Origin: Adenophora triphylla var. japonica
Taxonomy: Eukaryota > Streptophyta > Magnoliopsida > Asterales > Campanulaceae
Assembly: GCA_022495995.1 (NCBI GenBank)
Contig: JAFEMH010000333.1
Coordinates: forward strand, 620,001 to 684,000
Reading direction: 5' to 3'
DNA length: 64,000 nt
Shown: positions 1 through 11,327 of the stretch, in pieces
Layout: each line of letters opens with the position of its first letter
Numbering within the stretch: position 1 is the stretch's first letter
Position numbers and translations under genes: made by a program
The notes under the pieces: model-generated
Database searches by the model: none
What the model was told of the DNA's origin: nothing
Seen by the model: the letters and a program-made list of their open reading frames with translations, nothing else

Positions 1-725
1 CTTTTCACATCACCATGTGAGAGATCAACCCTAGAACAAGCCTTTTTTTGAGGTCTTATTTGTTCATCCTTGGGTTGGATCCTCCATGGATCCTATGTGA
101 TAGGTAAAAGGGGGTAATATGATTTACATGCCTAAAGATATGATCTTTAATAACAATATATCAAGACCCAAGCAAGTATATAGCAATGTGTAAAGAAAGG
201 AGCAATATATCACATAATGACAAGTATATTTGAAGATAAAGAGGAGGAGAGGTTACCAATGGTGGTGTCCCTCTATCTCCTTGAAGTTTGCCTAGGAAAG
301 GACCAACTTTGGAAGGGTTTTGAAGAGGAGGGAGGTGATTTTTGGGGTTCTCAGCTCTCTGTAATTTCGTGGTGGTATTTTGGCAGAGTAACACTGCTGA
401 AAATTCTCCTTTAAAATGGGTAGAGGAGGCCTCTATTTATAGGCACTCTGGCAATGGCTAATGAAGTTGTGCGGTTGTAATCTCAAGGAAAATGAGGCTG
501 TGCGGTCTTATCCTGAGATGACTCAGCTCATTTCTAGAACCATGCTAGGTGACCTTCTAGAAGGTCTTTTCAAACGAAGGACTATGTGGAATTTTAATTC
601 CTAGCCAGTCCTTCACCCCTTGGAAGGTTCTAGAAAGTTCCCAAATTGCCCCTGAGCTTTAGGAAAGTCCGAGGAATTGTCGGAAAACTTTACCGGAAGG
701 CATGAGCCAAATTTGGGTACTTACA
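1..725 (-). mobile_element. 5' LTR side of a minus-strand LTR retrotransposon inserted in TE-A
   Basis: Read on the minus strand, this begins at 725 with TGTAAGTACCCAAATTTGGC, much like the start of LTR C at 39136 (TGTATGTACCC). It interrupts the TE-A integrase frame just after the K-x-Y residues at 726-735. A minus-strand TATA box (TATAAATA) lies near 430-440, as expected for a U3/R boundary. GGTAG at 726-730 may be one copy of the target duplication; the partner lies outside the window. I find no primer-binding site or coding domain, and short reading frames here look like leader sequence. It could be a solo LTR or the 5' end of an element continuing to the left. Confidence 0.65.
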
Positions 726-1734
726 GGTAGCCCTTAGTTTTATGCTTGTAGTTGACCATTCGTAGTTGAGCTGTAGCCCGCTTCTCATCGAGTAAATCCA
801 AATCGATCAATTTGTTAACGTCGTTCTGAACGTGATCAAAGAAGACTACCTTTGTTGTTGGAACTTGTTGCTCGACTGGTGCCATGGCCTCAGATCCATA
901 TATAAGGGAGAATGGGGTTTCACCTGTAGGCCCCTGGGTGGTTGTGCGGACTACCCAGAGAGAAATGGGAAGTTCGTCCAACCATCTGCCAACTCGACCA
1001 ACTAAGCCCGTCTTAAGTGCTGATAGGACGAGTTTGTTTGCTGCTTCAGCCTGCCCGTTAACTTGAGGATAGGCAACTGACGACTTCCAGTGTTTGACTC
1101 CCAATATGTTCATCTCCATTTCGAAGGCCGTGGAGAATTGTAGCCCGTTATCTGATACAATAGCTCGCGGGATCCCAAATTAACACCAAATATAGTCATG
1201 AATGAAGTTGATGGCATTTTCCTCCGTAATCATGGCTAAAGGCTTGGCCTCAATCCACTTGGTGAAGTATTCGATTGCTACGATCACGTACTTACGGTTT
1301 CCCCGGGCGGGTGGGAAGGGACAAATCAAATCGACTCCCAACATGCTGAAAGGACAAGCTGCAATCACTGGAGTTTGCTTGGTCGTAGGCCGTTTAGGTA
1401 GGTCGGTAAATCTCAAGCACTTGTCACACTGCTGAACAAAATCATGAGCGTTTGCTCTCAAGTGAGGCCAATAGTAACCCAAAGTGATCAGCTTGTCGGC
1501 TAAATTTCTGGCCCCCAGGTGTCCACCACATACCCCACAATGCACCTCGTGTAGAAGCTGAGTAACCTCCATGGGTGAACGCTCCTTAACATTGGTTTCG
1601 TGAAGGATCTTATGAATAGTGCATCTCCGTGTTTGACATACCTCAGGGCTTTCATCTTGACTGCTCGAGCTGCTTGCTCGTCGGCGGGTAACTCGCCCTT
1701 TTCTATGTAGTCTTTTATCTCTTCGATCTAGCAC
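726..1734 (-). pseudogene. TE-A integrase, interrupted
   Basis: Integrase inserts the cDNA into the genome. Visible are the N-terminal zinc-binding HHCC region (EVHCGVCGGH ... CDKC near 1410-1560) and the first catalytic Asp in GVDLICPF near 1340. The C-terminal part at 721-1119 has NGQAEAANK, which holds the catalytic Glu. The frame breaks between 1119 and 1180, where the second Asp is expected, and the protein ends abruptly where the 1-725 LTR begins. The N-terminal stretch upstream of the HHCC region (1600-1734) is out of frame with the RNase H segment. No function is likely. Confidence 0.8.
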
Positions 1735-2594
1735 TTAGTATTAATCCAGGCACACCTAGTATCGTCAACCGAGCATATAATCTGGAACCTTTCGTATGAT
1801 GGATGATCTAGGTAGGAGATCGGCTCTCCATGCTGCTCATCTGATGTAGCCAACTTTGAGAGTATGTCGGCTAACTCATTGTCTTCTCGACCTACCCTTT
1901 GTATCTCCCAAAATTCCATGTCCTTGATTAACTCCTTTACTAGGTCACAGTATTTGAATAGGGTAGTGCTTAACACTTCATACTCCACTCTGACTTGGTT
2001 TACGATTAACTGTGAGTCACAATAGGCCATGACTTTAGTCGCCCCAAAACATTTGGCATACTCAATAGCTACGACCAAGGTTTCATACTCGGCCTGGTTG
2101 TTGGAAGCCTCAAACTTGAACCTCAGTGCTTCCTAAAAAACCTTGCCTATATCTGGCTCGACTAGAACAATCCCAGCCCCGCTAACATTCTTGGTTACCG
2201 ACCCATCAGAATAAACTTTCCAGCAATCGTTGGGCAAACATGTTGTGGGCTGACTTGCAGGCTCCTTTCCTTTCACACTTTCCTTTTGGGCTCTCACTTC
2301 GTTATCTTTCTTGCTGAACGTAAGCTCGACCAAGAAGTCTGCCAAAGGTTTAGCTTTCAATGCCTTTCGAGGCTTATATTCAATATCAAAATCTGTTAGC
2401 TCTATTGACCAGTTGAGTAGTCGGCCTGAACTTTCTGGCCTGTGTAGAATCTTTATCAGGGGAGAGTTGGTAAACACAAGAATAAGGTGAGACAAGAAAT
2501 AAGTTTGTAGCTTCCTGAATGCCACAACCAAGGCGTAGGCCACCTTTTCTACATTAAAATATCTGCCTTCTACATCGGATAGGGACTTGCTCAC
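1728..2594 (-). pseudogene. TE-A RNase H and archaeal-type RNase H
   Basis: RNase H removes RNA from the RNA-DNA hybrid during reverse transcription. The first module (2300-2594) ends in the connection motif LLNWSIELTDFDIEYKPRK. The second, archaeal-type module follows, with YSDGSVTKNVSGAGIVL near 2160-2220, then CDSQLIVNQV near 2000 and GREDNELAD near 1880; these carry its acidic residues. An in-frame stop separates the two halves near 2133. The pairing of two RNase H domains supports placement in the Tat/Ogre group. Confidence 0.8.
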
Positions 2595-2627
2595 ATAATA
2601 AACAGGCTTCTGAAGCCCCCTTTTTCT

Positions 2628-3627
2628 CTAATTAGCATGGCGGACACATCTTGGTTGCCAACTGATAGATATACGAACAAAGTCTCCCCCTATCACCGGG
2701 CTGCTCAATAATGGAGGAAAGGCAAGATACTCTTTAAGCTGTTGGAATGACGATGAACATTCGGCCGTCCATTCAAAGTTTTTCGTCCTCCTCAAAGATT
2801 TGAAGAGGGGGAGAGACCTCTCCGCTGATTTAGCAATAAAGCGACCTAGGGCTGCCACCATACCGTTTAGTCGCTGCATTTCTTTAACACACGTAAGCTG
2901 CTTCATGTCGACCAAAGCCTTAATCTTCTCAAGATTGGCTTCAATACCTCTTTGAGAGACCATGAAACCCAAAAATTTTCCTGTTGCAACCCCGAACACG
3001 CACTTGCTCGGATTGAGCTTCATGTCATTTGCCCGCAAATTGGCAAACATTTCCCTTAGGTTAACCACGTGACGTCCGATCTTTTTTATGACCATATCAT
3101 CGACGTAGGCCTCCATGTTACAGCTAATTAGGGATGCAAAGACTTTGTTGACCATCCTCTGGTAAGTTGCCCCGCCATTCTTCAGCCTGAATGGCATCAT
3201 GTTGTAGCAGTATATACCTCTAGCAGCTTGGAAGGCAGTTTTCACTCTGTCATCCTGATGCATCTTTATCTGGTGGTAGCCCGTATATGCATCGAGGAAA
3301 ACTCAAAGTAGTGTGTCCAGCTATAGAATCCATCAGTTTGTCAATTCGTGGAAGTGGGTAGCTATCCTTCGGGCAAGCCAGATTGAGATTGGTGAAGTCG
3401 ACACACATACGCCACTTGCCATTGGCTTTTTTCACCATCACCATGTTTGCCAGCCAGGTGGTATGGGAAGCCTCCTTGATGATACCTACACTTAAAAGTT
3501 TGTTTACCTCCAGTTTTATTGCCTCTTCTTTATCACGAGCAAAACTCCTTAGCCTCTGTTCCTTTGGTTTGACGGTCAGATTAACTTCCAGCCTGTGAAC
3601 GGCAACATCTTCCTTGATCCCCCTCAT
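2628..3627 (-). pseudogene. TE-A reverse transcriptase
   Basis: This RNA-dependent DNA polymerase copies element RNA into cDNA. Visible are the fingers region with NGKWRMCVDF, CPKDSYPLPRID, and the catalytic AYVDDMVIK box near 3090-3110, followed by LNPSKCVFGV and KFLGFMVSQRGIEAN typical of Ty3/gypsy RT. A frameshift near 3250-3265 splits it in the palm, just after the first catalytic region. A second break near 2628 separates it from RNase H. Confidence 0.85.
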
Positions 3628-3834
3628 ATCTTCTACTCGCTAAGCAAAGACATCCGTGCTTTCTTTCAGCAGCTTGACTATTTCTGCTCTCTCTTCAGAT
3701 GACAGCTGTCTTCCTATTTGAATTTTTTGATCAGGGTAGGAGGGGTTAGTTATTACATCCTCTATCTCATCCACTGGCTCTAGCTCTGGATCATCTCTGA
3801 ACTGTAGAGTCTCGATGATAATTTCACGAACCCT

Positions 3835-4659
3835 TTATCTTTCCTCGGCCCCCAAGTGTGGAGCCTCTTCAACAATTATATTGTCCAGTTCAGCTGTAAT
3901 CTCCCCAGTAGTGGCCCCCAAGTTTTGGTTGATCTGTAAGCTTAGCTCGCCTGTGATGACTTGGTCGACCATAACTGTATCTATTTCGACCATAGTGTTT
4001 AGAGAGGGACGAGTCGGTTCAATCATGACGTGGTCATGTGAGTGATAGGTCGCTTCGTCAACATAGGTGATTGTAGATAACCTTGATGTTATGGTGACAG
4101 ATTTTGAAAGTTTCCAGCTTGCCTCAGGAGTTTCAATTTCTAGTTCCCTCTTCTTCCTTGTTCCAATGATGTGATCAAGATAAGCTCGGGCTATACTCAG
4201 AACGCAGCCTACTCCAGCCAAGGTAGGGAACTTAACCCGCTGATGGGGGATCGAGGCCACCATTCCTAGTGGTACCTGACCAGGAATACCCAATAGAGCA
4301 GCATAATCACTTTCTACATCTATAACAATGAAAGTTACCTTAGCCACGACCCTGAAAGGGTGTTGTTCGATGTCGACCTCTAGCTCGACCTGTCCCTTGG
4401 CTTGCACCCAATGATTGGTGAAGCCCTCTAGTCAACCATCGTAAGGCGACAATCTTTCCTTTGTCAGTCCCATTTCTATGAAAGTTCTGTAGTAGAGGAT
4501 GTCCTTGCAAGCCCTTGTGTTTACCAGTATTCTGCTCGTCGTACAACCATCTTTTAACCCTGAAATTACCAAAACTTGCTCCCTGGCCGCCAAGTTGGTA
4601 GCTAGCTTGTCAGGGTAGAAACTGATGACCTCCTCCTTGATGTAGCTCCTAGGTGGCAC
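3835..4659 (-). pseudogene. TE-A aspartic protease region
   Basis: The retroviral-type protease matures the polyprotein. The segment parallels the protease of TE-B (26735-28720): the entry motif, then ILYY, the YDG-like turn, a LLGIPGQVPLG stretch and VKFPT. The catalytic DTGA of TE-B reads NTRA here, so the active-site Asp and Gly are lost. It is also split by frameshifts around 4407-4432. The linker to RT (3640-3835) has no clean frame. Confidence 0.7.
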
Positions 4660-4785
4660 GTATGGAGCTTTGGCGAGCTAAAAAATTTTGTGTTTTAGGG
4701 CGGTCTTGCTCGTTTGCTCGGTGATTACCCCCGAATCCAATTGAGGCTGCCTTGGCTCAGGTATACCCCCTACAGCTCGCTCGCC

Positions 4786-6571
4786 TCAGCTAGGTCGAGA
4801 TCCCTTTACGAACTTACCCAGCTTTCCACTGTCGACCCATTTCTGTATGATCCGATTCAGACTCATGCACTCCTCTGTAGTATGACACGTATCTTTATGG
4901 AACTCACAATACTTGCTGTTGTACCTTCTGAACTTATTTGCTGGGTTCATCGGAGCAGGTGGGCCCAACTTGACAGAATTCGTGATTTCAGTATGACTTA
5001 CAGTTAACGGGGTTAAACTCTCATGTACTCTCTCAGTCACCCTTGTTCTATTCTTCCCCTTATTTGTCATTGTGCTTGGCCTGACTCCCTTTGTTAGACT
5101 CTCCAGCCTCAGATTGCTTGGAGACCCTTTCTTTCTTCTTTTCCTTCCTCTCCTCAGCTATGGCAACATCGTAGGCCCTTTCAAACAATTCCTGCCAGGT
5201 AGGCACTCTCCTAACCTGGAGCTCATAGTCTAAATCAGGAGAGGACACCCCATTCCTGAAACAATTTATCACTTCCCTGTCTGTTAGGTCCTCCTCTATT
5301 TGATCGACCATCTCCTTAAACTTTGTGTAGTAAGTCATGGAGCTTTCCATTTTGCCCTAAGTCAGGTTGTTCAAGTCGGTGACTGCCCCAGCTATCGAGA
5401 AATGATCAAGAAATTTCTTCCTCATGTACTCCTACGAGGTAATGCAGCCCGGCGCCAAATCACAAAACCAAGTCAGTGTTGCACCTTTGAAGGTGCCGGT
5501 TAGTGCCTTGCACAACACATCATCCTCGGAGGAGACCAAACACATGGTGGCCTCAAAATGTTGCATATGGTTCAGGGCATTGGTTTCACCTGAATAGCTG
5601 TCTAAGGAAGGCAGCTTGAAACCCACAAGAGGCCTTAGCTCGAGCAATTCTCTGGATAAAGGTCGAAGAGTATTGTAGTTTCGTTCGCCTTTTCCATCAT
5701 CCTCCTTTTTGTCGGCCTCCATTTTTTCCAACCTTCTCTTCAGATTCAGCAACTCTCTAGCAACTTGGTCATTCTTCTGATAGGAGACATTGTTCGATCT
5801 TTGCCTCTCCTCCCGGTGAGGCTCTCCCCTAGAGTGGCCCTATGCCTCTCACTCCTAGGTGGAGTCATGTCTCTACCCCGCCTTTCTCTGTGGGAATGCG
5901 ACCTAACCGACCTTGCAGGCGACCTAACTGACCTTTACTGGCGACCTTCGCCTATTCCTTTCGTCTACTTATTGTCTCCTCGAGGCTGACTTAGCCTCTT
6001 GCTCTCTTTGTTGGTTGAGCCCATTTCTTAGGTCGGCGGTGGGATCAAGGTTGATGTGAGAGGGAGGAGGCATCTCGATCCTCAGTTGCTCAGCTGACTG
6101 CGTGAGGCCTCCATTTTGTCTAGCACTCCCATTAGCCCATCTGTGGGAGGTAACAAAAGGAGTAGGTTAATGTGATCTCCTATCACCCCTAGGAGATTCA
6201 GGCATCTCGAGTAACTCATCATGAACATCCAACTAACCTTGGATCAACCTAGCCCGCTTCAACAAAATTTATTTCCTACTGAGGTGATCAGTTGAGGGAC
6301 CTGGATTGTCGCCTGCAACTGTTCGACCTACCATTAGTCATTTTGGCTGCGGTTCCTCCTCTGGCGCGGGCATATACCTCTTATTTTTTCTGTTATCTGG
6401 CATGCCCATGCCATCAGCAATGCTATTTGAGCGTGTTGCCCTTCTAGTATAGCGTGGTGGGGGAGGAAGCAGATTAGCATTACGATTTCCAGCACTGGTG
6501 TACATGTTTCCACCGGCATTCCCTTGTTCGCTCTCAGTAGAGGGTGTAGCGGTGTGTCCGTCTGTAGCCAT
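4786..6571 (-). pseudogene. TE-A gag
   Basis: Gag forms the particle that packages element RNA. The N-terminus probably starts near 6571 in a Pro/Ser-rich stretch. The conserved retrotransposon gag core lies at 5432-5752 (DALNHMQHFEA-like, then LTGTFKGATLTWF) and 5060-5350 (MTYYTKFKEMV, REVINCFRNG). The C-terminal zinc-knuckle-like region is at 4786-5070 (KYCEFHKDTCHTTEEC). Breaks lie at about 5350-5432, 5060 and 5760-6330. Region 5765-6330 codes for a charged linker with no intact frame. Confidence 0.75.
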
Positions 6572-6614
6572 ATTACCTCTTGATTAGATTTTGAGGTAAA
6601 AAAAGCTTCATTTT

Positions 6615-6630
6615 CCGGCAATGGAACCAA
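6615..6630 (-). other. TE-A primer-binding site
   Basis: Minus strand reads TTGGTTCCATTGCCGG directly beside the LTR end at 6633. It matches the site beside the TE-B 5' LTR and closely resembles the complement of a plant nuclear tRNA-Glu 3' end. The tRNA assignment is from memory and should be checked. Confidence 0.6.
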
Positions 6631-6632
6631 AC

Positions 6633-7226
6633 TGATGCCGCAAGAAATGTGTTGAATCAGCCTACTTCTAGCAATCAGGACAGATCTCCTAGCTTTTGAC
6701 CTGAAACAAAGAACCCACGACTAGCCGGAATAGTCTCTGGCTTAGACCCTCGGGCGTGAGAGTAAATATGGTGTATGAGCTGATAAATTAAAATTAACAA
6801 AATGTATTCAGAATAACAAATAGCAATTACCTCTAAACCGTTGATGTTGTAAGGTATTTATAGGCGTTGATATAAGTTATAATTGTAGTAAGATTGTATG
6901 AAATTCCTAGAATCGTGGATCAGATCGTGGAGACAATCGTGTACATAAATAACTCCTGATTTGCAGGAATTCTGTTAAGGAAAGAGTTGTAGATGTGTTA
7001 TGACTCTGTAGGTCAACGTACACCATGTAGGTCGAGGTCGCCCGCATGGATCTAGGTCGACCTGACTGAATGATATAGCCGGATAATACCCGTATGAGAT
7101 ATGGATCGTATGTCGGGGAAAGCTAGGTCGGGACCAGAGAGGTCGGACAATGATCTAGATCGACTGATCTTTGATGCTAAATGGGCTTTATATGTTTGGC
7201 CTAACCCGTCACTTTTATTCCATTCA
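6633..7226 (-). repeat. TE-A 5' LTR
   Basis: Bounded by TGATG on the left and CATTCA on the right (TG...CA ends). It is collinear with 32716-33374, from which it differs by scattered substitutions and a gap of about 65 bases near its right end. A minus-strand TATA box is at 6855-6862. GTTAC at 7227-7231 may be the right target duplication; the left partner is outside the window. Confidence 0.8.
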
Positions 7227-7683
7227 GTTACATTACTACATACATCGATTCTTCATTTTTTCAAGTGGGGGTGGACTGAGCTGGTAAGTGGGGGTGCACT
7301 TAGTAGTTTTTTTTTTTACATGTTAACATTAATTTTAGGGGTTCACAGCCACCCCTTTGGGTGTGTCTGTGTTCGCCCCTGCCAGTGCATCATGTGGTCT
7401 CTGTCTTACATGAGGAATAACCTTAGGCAATTCCCCCTCATCTTATTTTCACTAGATATAACTCCTACTTTCTTCCCTTAAATCACGATATCTCTTCAAA
7501 AAAATTCATTTCCTATATACCCTCATATTCATCGTAAAATATGTATATCTGCCATATTTATATCAAGAATGTGATACTATTTCCAGACTCAACAATCATT
7601 GGCATATATAAGTATTTCCTTAATTGCCAAATGTAGGATTTTCTATTTAATCTATAGGGCATGTTAGGATTGGATAAAAACAA
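7227..7683. other. Non-coding gap between TE-A and the MULE
   Basis: No gene is seen. At 7370-7390 the minus strand reads CAGGGGCGAACACAG, which looks like a hAT terminal repeat, but no matching left end or 8-bp duplication is visible. The last nine bases, TAAAAACAA (7675-7683), are the left target duplication of the MULE. Confidence 0.5.
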
Positions 7684-7730
7684 GAGAATTGTTATATAAA
7701 CCCGTAAAATTGTTGAGTAAACCCGTAAAG
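7684..7730 (+). repeat. MULE left terminal inverted repeat
   Basis: Starts GAGAATTGTTATATAAACCC and pairs with the reverse complement of 14853-14898 over about 46 bases with a few mismatches. It abuts the target duplication at 7675-7683, which fixes the end. Confidence 0.92.
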
Positions 7731-7869
7731 CTAAACCCACCCCAAATAAATTAAATAACCCCCCCCCTTTTCCCTTTATACCCCTTATCTTTATCCCCAC
7801 CCACACCCACCCACCCAATTAACTCTCATTTATTCTCTCTCACTCATCCTCACCCACAACCAAGCCTTA

Positions 7870-7968
7870 GAAAGAGAGAGAGAAACTGTTTGAAATTTTA
7901 GAGAGAGAAGAGAGATGGCTACTGAGAGAGAGAGAAGAGAGAATGCTGTGAGAGAGAAGAGAGACCTC

Positions 7969-8000
<32 letters not shown>

Positions 8001-8037
8001 AAGAAGAAGCAAAACCAAAGTAGAAGAAGAAGAAGAA
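7870..8037 (+). repeat. GA-rich microsatellite upstream of the PMD gene
   Basis: Runs of GA and GAAGA fill the probable 5' leader of the PMD gene. Such tracts are common in plant 5' untranslated regions. Reading frames on the other strand here only reflect the repeat. Confidence 0.8.
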
Positions 8038-8180
8038 CAAGCCATTTTCAACACCTTTCAAGATGTCAAACCTAGGAAAATCCGGTAATTATTCTTTCCT
8101 TCAATCTAAAATTACTTTATTTTTGCTTCAGTTTGAGAGATTGTGATTTTGAACAAATTCGAAAATCTGGGTTTTAGTGG

Positions 8181-8364
8181 TTCGGCCACTACTAGCCTAT
8201 TTTTTAGATCTATTCGGCCAGACCTAATCGAAAATGCTCAAAAATTTGGCCACACCCGGCCGAACCTGCTCAAAAATTCGGCCATGACAAACCGAACCTT
8301 TCTCAAAATTTCGGCCACACCTGGCCGAACCTTGCTCAAAATTTCAGTCACCCATGGCCGAACC
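8181..8364. repeat. TTCGGCC palindrome cluster 1 (PMD intron 1)
   Basis: About five units at roughly 36-bp spacing, each of the form TTCGGCCA-n-TGGCCGAA, for example TTCGGCCACACCTGGCCGAA, separated by A/T-rich CTCAAAA spacers. They lie wholly inside the first intron of the PMD gene. Some units have one decayed arm. Confidence 0.85.
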
Positions 8365-9126
8365 TTGCTCAATGAGATGTTAGTGTTTGATTTTGATATG
8401 ATAAGATATAAAATTGCTATGAGTTTGATTTTTTGATGTTTTCTTTGCAGTTAAGCAAATGTTTACAAGAAGAAAGCGTCAAACTGCTTCCGAACGGACT
8501 GTAAAAGTATCCGCACGTATTCAAGGGCAATCTTCACAGAACCTTGATGCTGAGCCAGTTGAGGATTCAAATGTTGATCCTCGCTTGTCGGTCTACAATG
8601 AGCCTCGTCAGTCGGTGCCTCATCAGTCGGTCTACAATGAGGTATCTCATTATATGGAAACCTCACCTGAGCCCCAGATAGACCTTATTCCGGCTCAAAA
8701 TTATAGTGACCCGGAAGATGAATGAGAATATGAGTCGAAAGATGAGCCGAAAGATGAGGAAGATGAGGATGATGAGAATGATGAGGATGACTCCGAGGGA
8801 GGTGGGGATGTAACGTCTTATCTCGGTGGCCCGAGGTACAAAACATTACTCATTTCCTATGAAACCCATATTGCTAAATCCATTTGGGAGGGTAAAGATG
8901 ATAGAATCCTAAAATGTATTAATCATATAGGAAAATTGAAAAAATGGGAATTGGATTTGAATAAAGTGTCAGAGCCGGTTCAAAATACTATCATTAATTC
9001 CGGTCTTTTGTGCTTAGTTAATGGAAATGGAGCGTATGACAACGTAGATAAAACGTTGGTTAACGCTTTTGTTGAGCATTGGCATCCAAAAACTAATAGT
9101 TTCCATATGCCATTTGGGGAGATGAC

Positions 9127-9237
9127 CATCACTTTAGAGGATGTGCCTTGTCTTACACTGCTTCATCACTTTAGAGGATGTGTCTTGTCTTACACTGCTT
9201 CATCACTTTAGAGGATGTGTCTTGTCTTACACTGCTT
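9127..9237 (+). repeat. 37-bp tandem triplication in the PMD coding region
   Basis: Three copies begin at 9127, 9164 and 9201 (CATCACTTTAGAGGATGTG...). Copies 2 and 3 are identical by eye, copy 1 differs by one base. The two extra copies add 74 bases and shift the frame within the PMD core, so the duplication followed loss of selection or caused it. Confidence 0.9.
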
Positions 9238-10838
9238 CCGGTAGTAGGCGCACCCATATTTGAGAATCCCGCTTATTCTAGTCAGCCACCTCTTAATAAA
9301 GTCTGTGAGGTTTTGGGAGTGACAAAAAAAAGCTGCTAAAGATGGAATTCCTGCCAAAGGGGCATTGGTCAATTTAGAATGGCTGAGATTGAAGTTCTCC
9401 CCTCATTTGTACTCCTTAGACCCCCGAAAAGTTATCTGTGCTGCTGAGGCATATCTCTTATATTTATTGGGGTGCACAATCTTCTCTGATAAGACCGGGA
9501 CATGTGTCAACGCGAGCTATCTAGATTTTTTGAGAGATGATGGGGCAATTGGGAATTATGCTTGGGAAGCCGGAGCGTTAGCTTTTCTGTACCGCCAACT
9601 AGGAAAAGGATCTAGGTTTAACTGCCATCAGATTTCCGGGCACTTAACCTTGTTGGAGGCATGGGTTCATGAGAGGTTTCTTGCTTTTAGGAACGGTTTC
9701 AACAACTTCTATCTACCCAATTTGCCGCTCACATTGAAGTGGTTACCACCTCGGGCTAAATCAGCGACACTTGCCTCCGTGCAAGTAAAGAGGCAACATA
9801 TTGACATTATTCAGGACACGGAAGTAAGTATTATTTTTGTAGTAATAATTTTCACATGTATTTTTGTTTTCTTAAATGAAACTATATTATTATTTTTTAT
9901 GTTTTTATTGTAGGTGATTTGGATGCCGTATGAAGGTATCCGCGCTCAATATCCTTTTCCTAGAGTCACGCTATATCAAGGTGCCATAGTTGCCGGTAAT
10001 GTTGTGGAACCACATCTTCCTGATCGGGTCTTGCGATAGTTTGGGTGCATGCAAACAATAACAAACCCTCCACTTGGTCTTGGGATGGCGAGAGGAGATA
10101 AGAAGTCTTTAGTAGGGTGGATCATGTTTGCCCAGTCATTCTATGACTGGAAGTCGAATTGCATCGATAAACGCAAGTTCTGGGGATGTAGAGTGCCTCA
10201 AGAGGCTACAGATGATTATCTGCAATGGTACTCTTCATATTCACACCCTATTGTGCACCCCATTACTGAGCGGGCTCATGGTGTCAGGAGGACAACTGAA
10301 GTTGTTTCCCCTAATCCGTGGGATATGATTATGAACGTCCGGAACGTCATGATTCCTATTGCTGAGAGATGGACAGATGGAGATCTCTCATTTAGTTTAT
10401 AGGAGGCTATGGACATCATCTTTAGAGCATTGGCAGCAACTCAAACCCCAGCACGGACATCAACTTCTAAGGGTGGTAGAAGACGACAATAGATTTGTAG
10501 TTTTCGTTTTTTATGAGCAATTATTTTTGGTTTTGTATTTGATGTTTGAAAATGAGGTAATGATTGTATGAACAATTATTTTTGGTTTTGTATTTGATAG
10601 TTGAAAATGAGGTAATGATTGATTTATGGATTTATGGTTTGTATATATATGGGGTAATTGGTTGGTGTATGTATGAGGTGAGTGTGTATATGGGTTAATG
10701 GTTTTATGTGTATAGGGTGATTGGTTGGTGTATGGATTTGTATATGTGTGTATGGGTGATGGTTGCAGCATAGACGAGTCAGGAACGTGCCCTGGTGAGT
10801 GCAGACTACAGCCAATACTTGTCGAAAAACTGGAAAAT

Positions 10839-11122
10839 ATTCGGCCAGTACTGACCGAACCAGTCAAGAAGTTCGGCCAGTACTGACCGAAAATCCCATT
10901 TCTGTTCGGCCAATACTGACCGAGACTTATAATAAGAGTGTGTTTTTTTTTTTAAAACATTCACGAAAAAACATTGTTACGTATTCTCAGCATTGGCTTA
11001 AATTTTTAAATTTTTCTTTGCCATAGTTACAAAGGTTCGGCCAGTACTGACCGAATTTTTTTCAGTTTTTCGCCAAGTACTGGCCGAAATATTTGATAAA
11101 ATTCAGCCACTACCGGCCGAAC
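10839..11122. repeat. TTCGGCC palindrome cluster 2 (between the two MULE genes)
   Basis: Units such as TTCGGCCAGTACTGACCGAA at 10839, 10874 and 10904, then again at 11036-11122. They sit between the 3' ends of the convergent PMD and transposase genes. The intervening DNA (10930-11030 and 11130-11327) is A/T-rich with no coding content. The GT-rich stretch 10493-10800 is low-complexity 3' flank. Confidence 0.85.
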
Positions 11123-11327
11123 AATTCAAAAAAAAAAATTCCATTTTTTTTCTGTTTATTAAGACAGAATGTAACAATGTGTTTCCCGTAATTAAAAAAG
11201 TTAATTTAATTTAAAGTTAGTTAAATTTAGTTAAATTTTAATATAACTTTAAATGGAATGTAATAATAAATGAAAATTATTTAAAGATATGTAACACCAC
11301 AAATCATAATATTTAACATAAATAAAA

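Larger units (their letters stand above)
726..7226 (-). mobile_element. TE-A: decayed Tat-type Ty3/gypsy retrotransposon, 3' end missing
   Basis: On the minus strand the order is LTR, primer site, gag, protease, RT, RNase H, archaeal-type RNase H, integrase. Two RNase H modules mark the Tat/Ogre group of plant Ty3/gypsy elements. The integrase is cut at 726 by an inserted LTR, so the accessory gene and 3' LTR expected further left are not in the window. Many stops and frameshifts show it is inactive. Its LTR matches the one at 32716-33374 (TE-E) in sequence and orientation, so the two belong to one family. Confidence 0.85.
8063..10492 (+). pseudogene. Plant mobile domain (PMD) gene carried by the MULE
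   Basis: A PMD (aminotransferase-like plant mobile domain) protein, the family of Arabidopsis MAIN/MAIL1 and of many element-borne copies. Exon 1 is 8063-8084; intron 1 is 8085-8450 (GT...TTTGCAG), and splicing keeps the frame into MFTRRKRQ. An acidic stretch (8690-8810) precedes the PMD core: HMPFGEMTITLED near 9105-9140, then YLLYLLGCTIFSD near 9455 and NYAWEAGALAFLYRQL near 9555. A further intron is about 9823-9914. Lesions are TGA at 8723-8725, a 37-bp triplication at 9127-9237, an extra A near 9325, TAG near 10037 and TAG at 10400-10402. A basic tail ends at 10492. Functional PMD proteins act in nuclear gene silencing; this copy looks dead. Confidence 0.82.

Noticed and set aside
7370..7400. 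End of a second hAT element (CAGGGGCGAACACAG on minus)
   Set aside because: No opposite end or 8-bp duplication is found, so only the motif is noted.
8063..10492. A host MAIN/MAIL-type PMD gene
   Set aside because: It lies inside the terminal repeats and target duplication of the MULE and has several disabling lesions.
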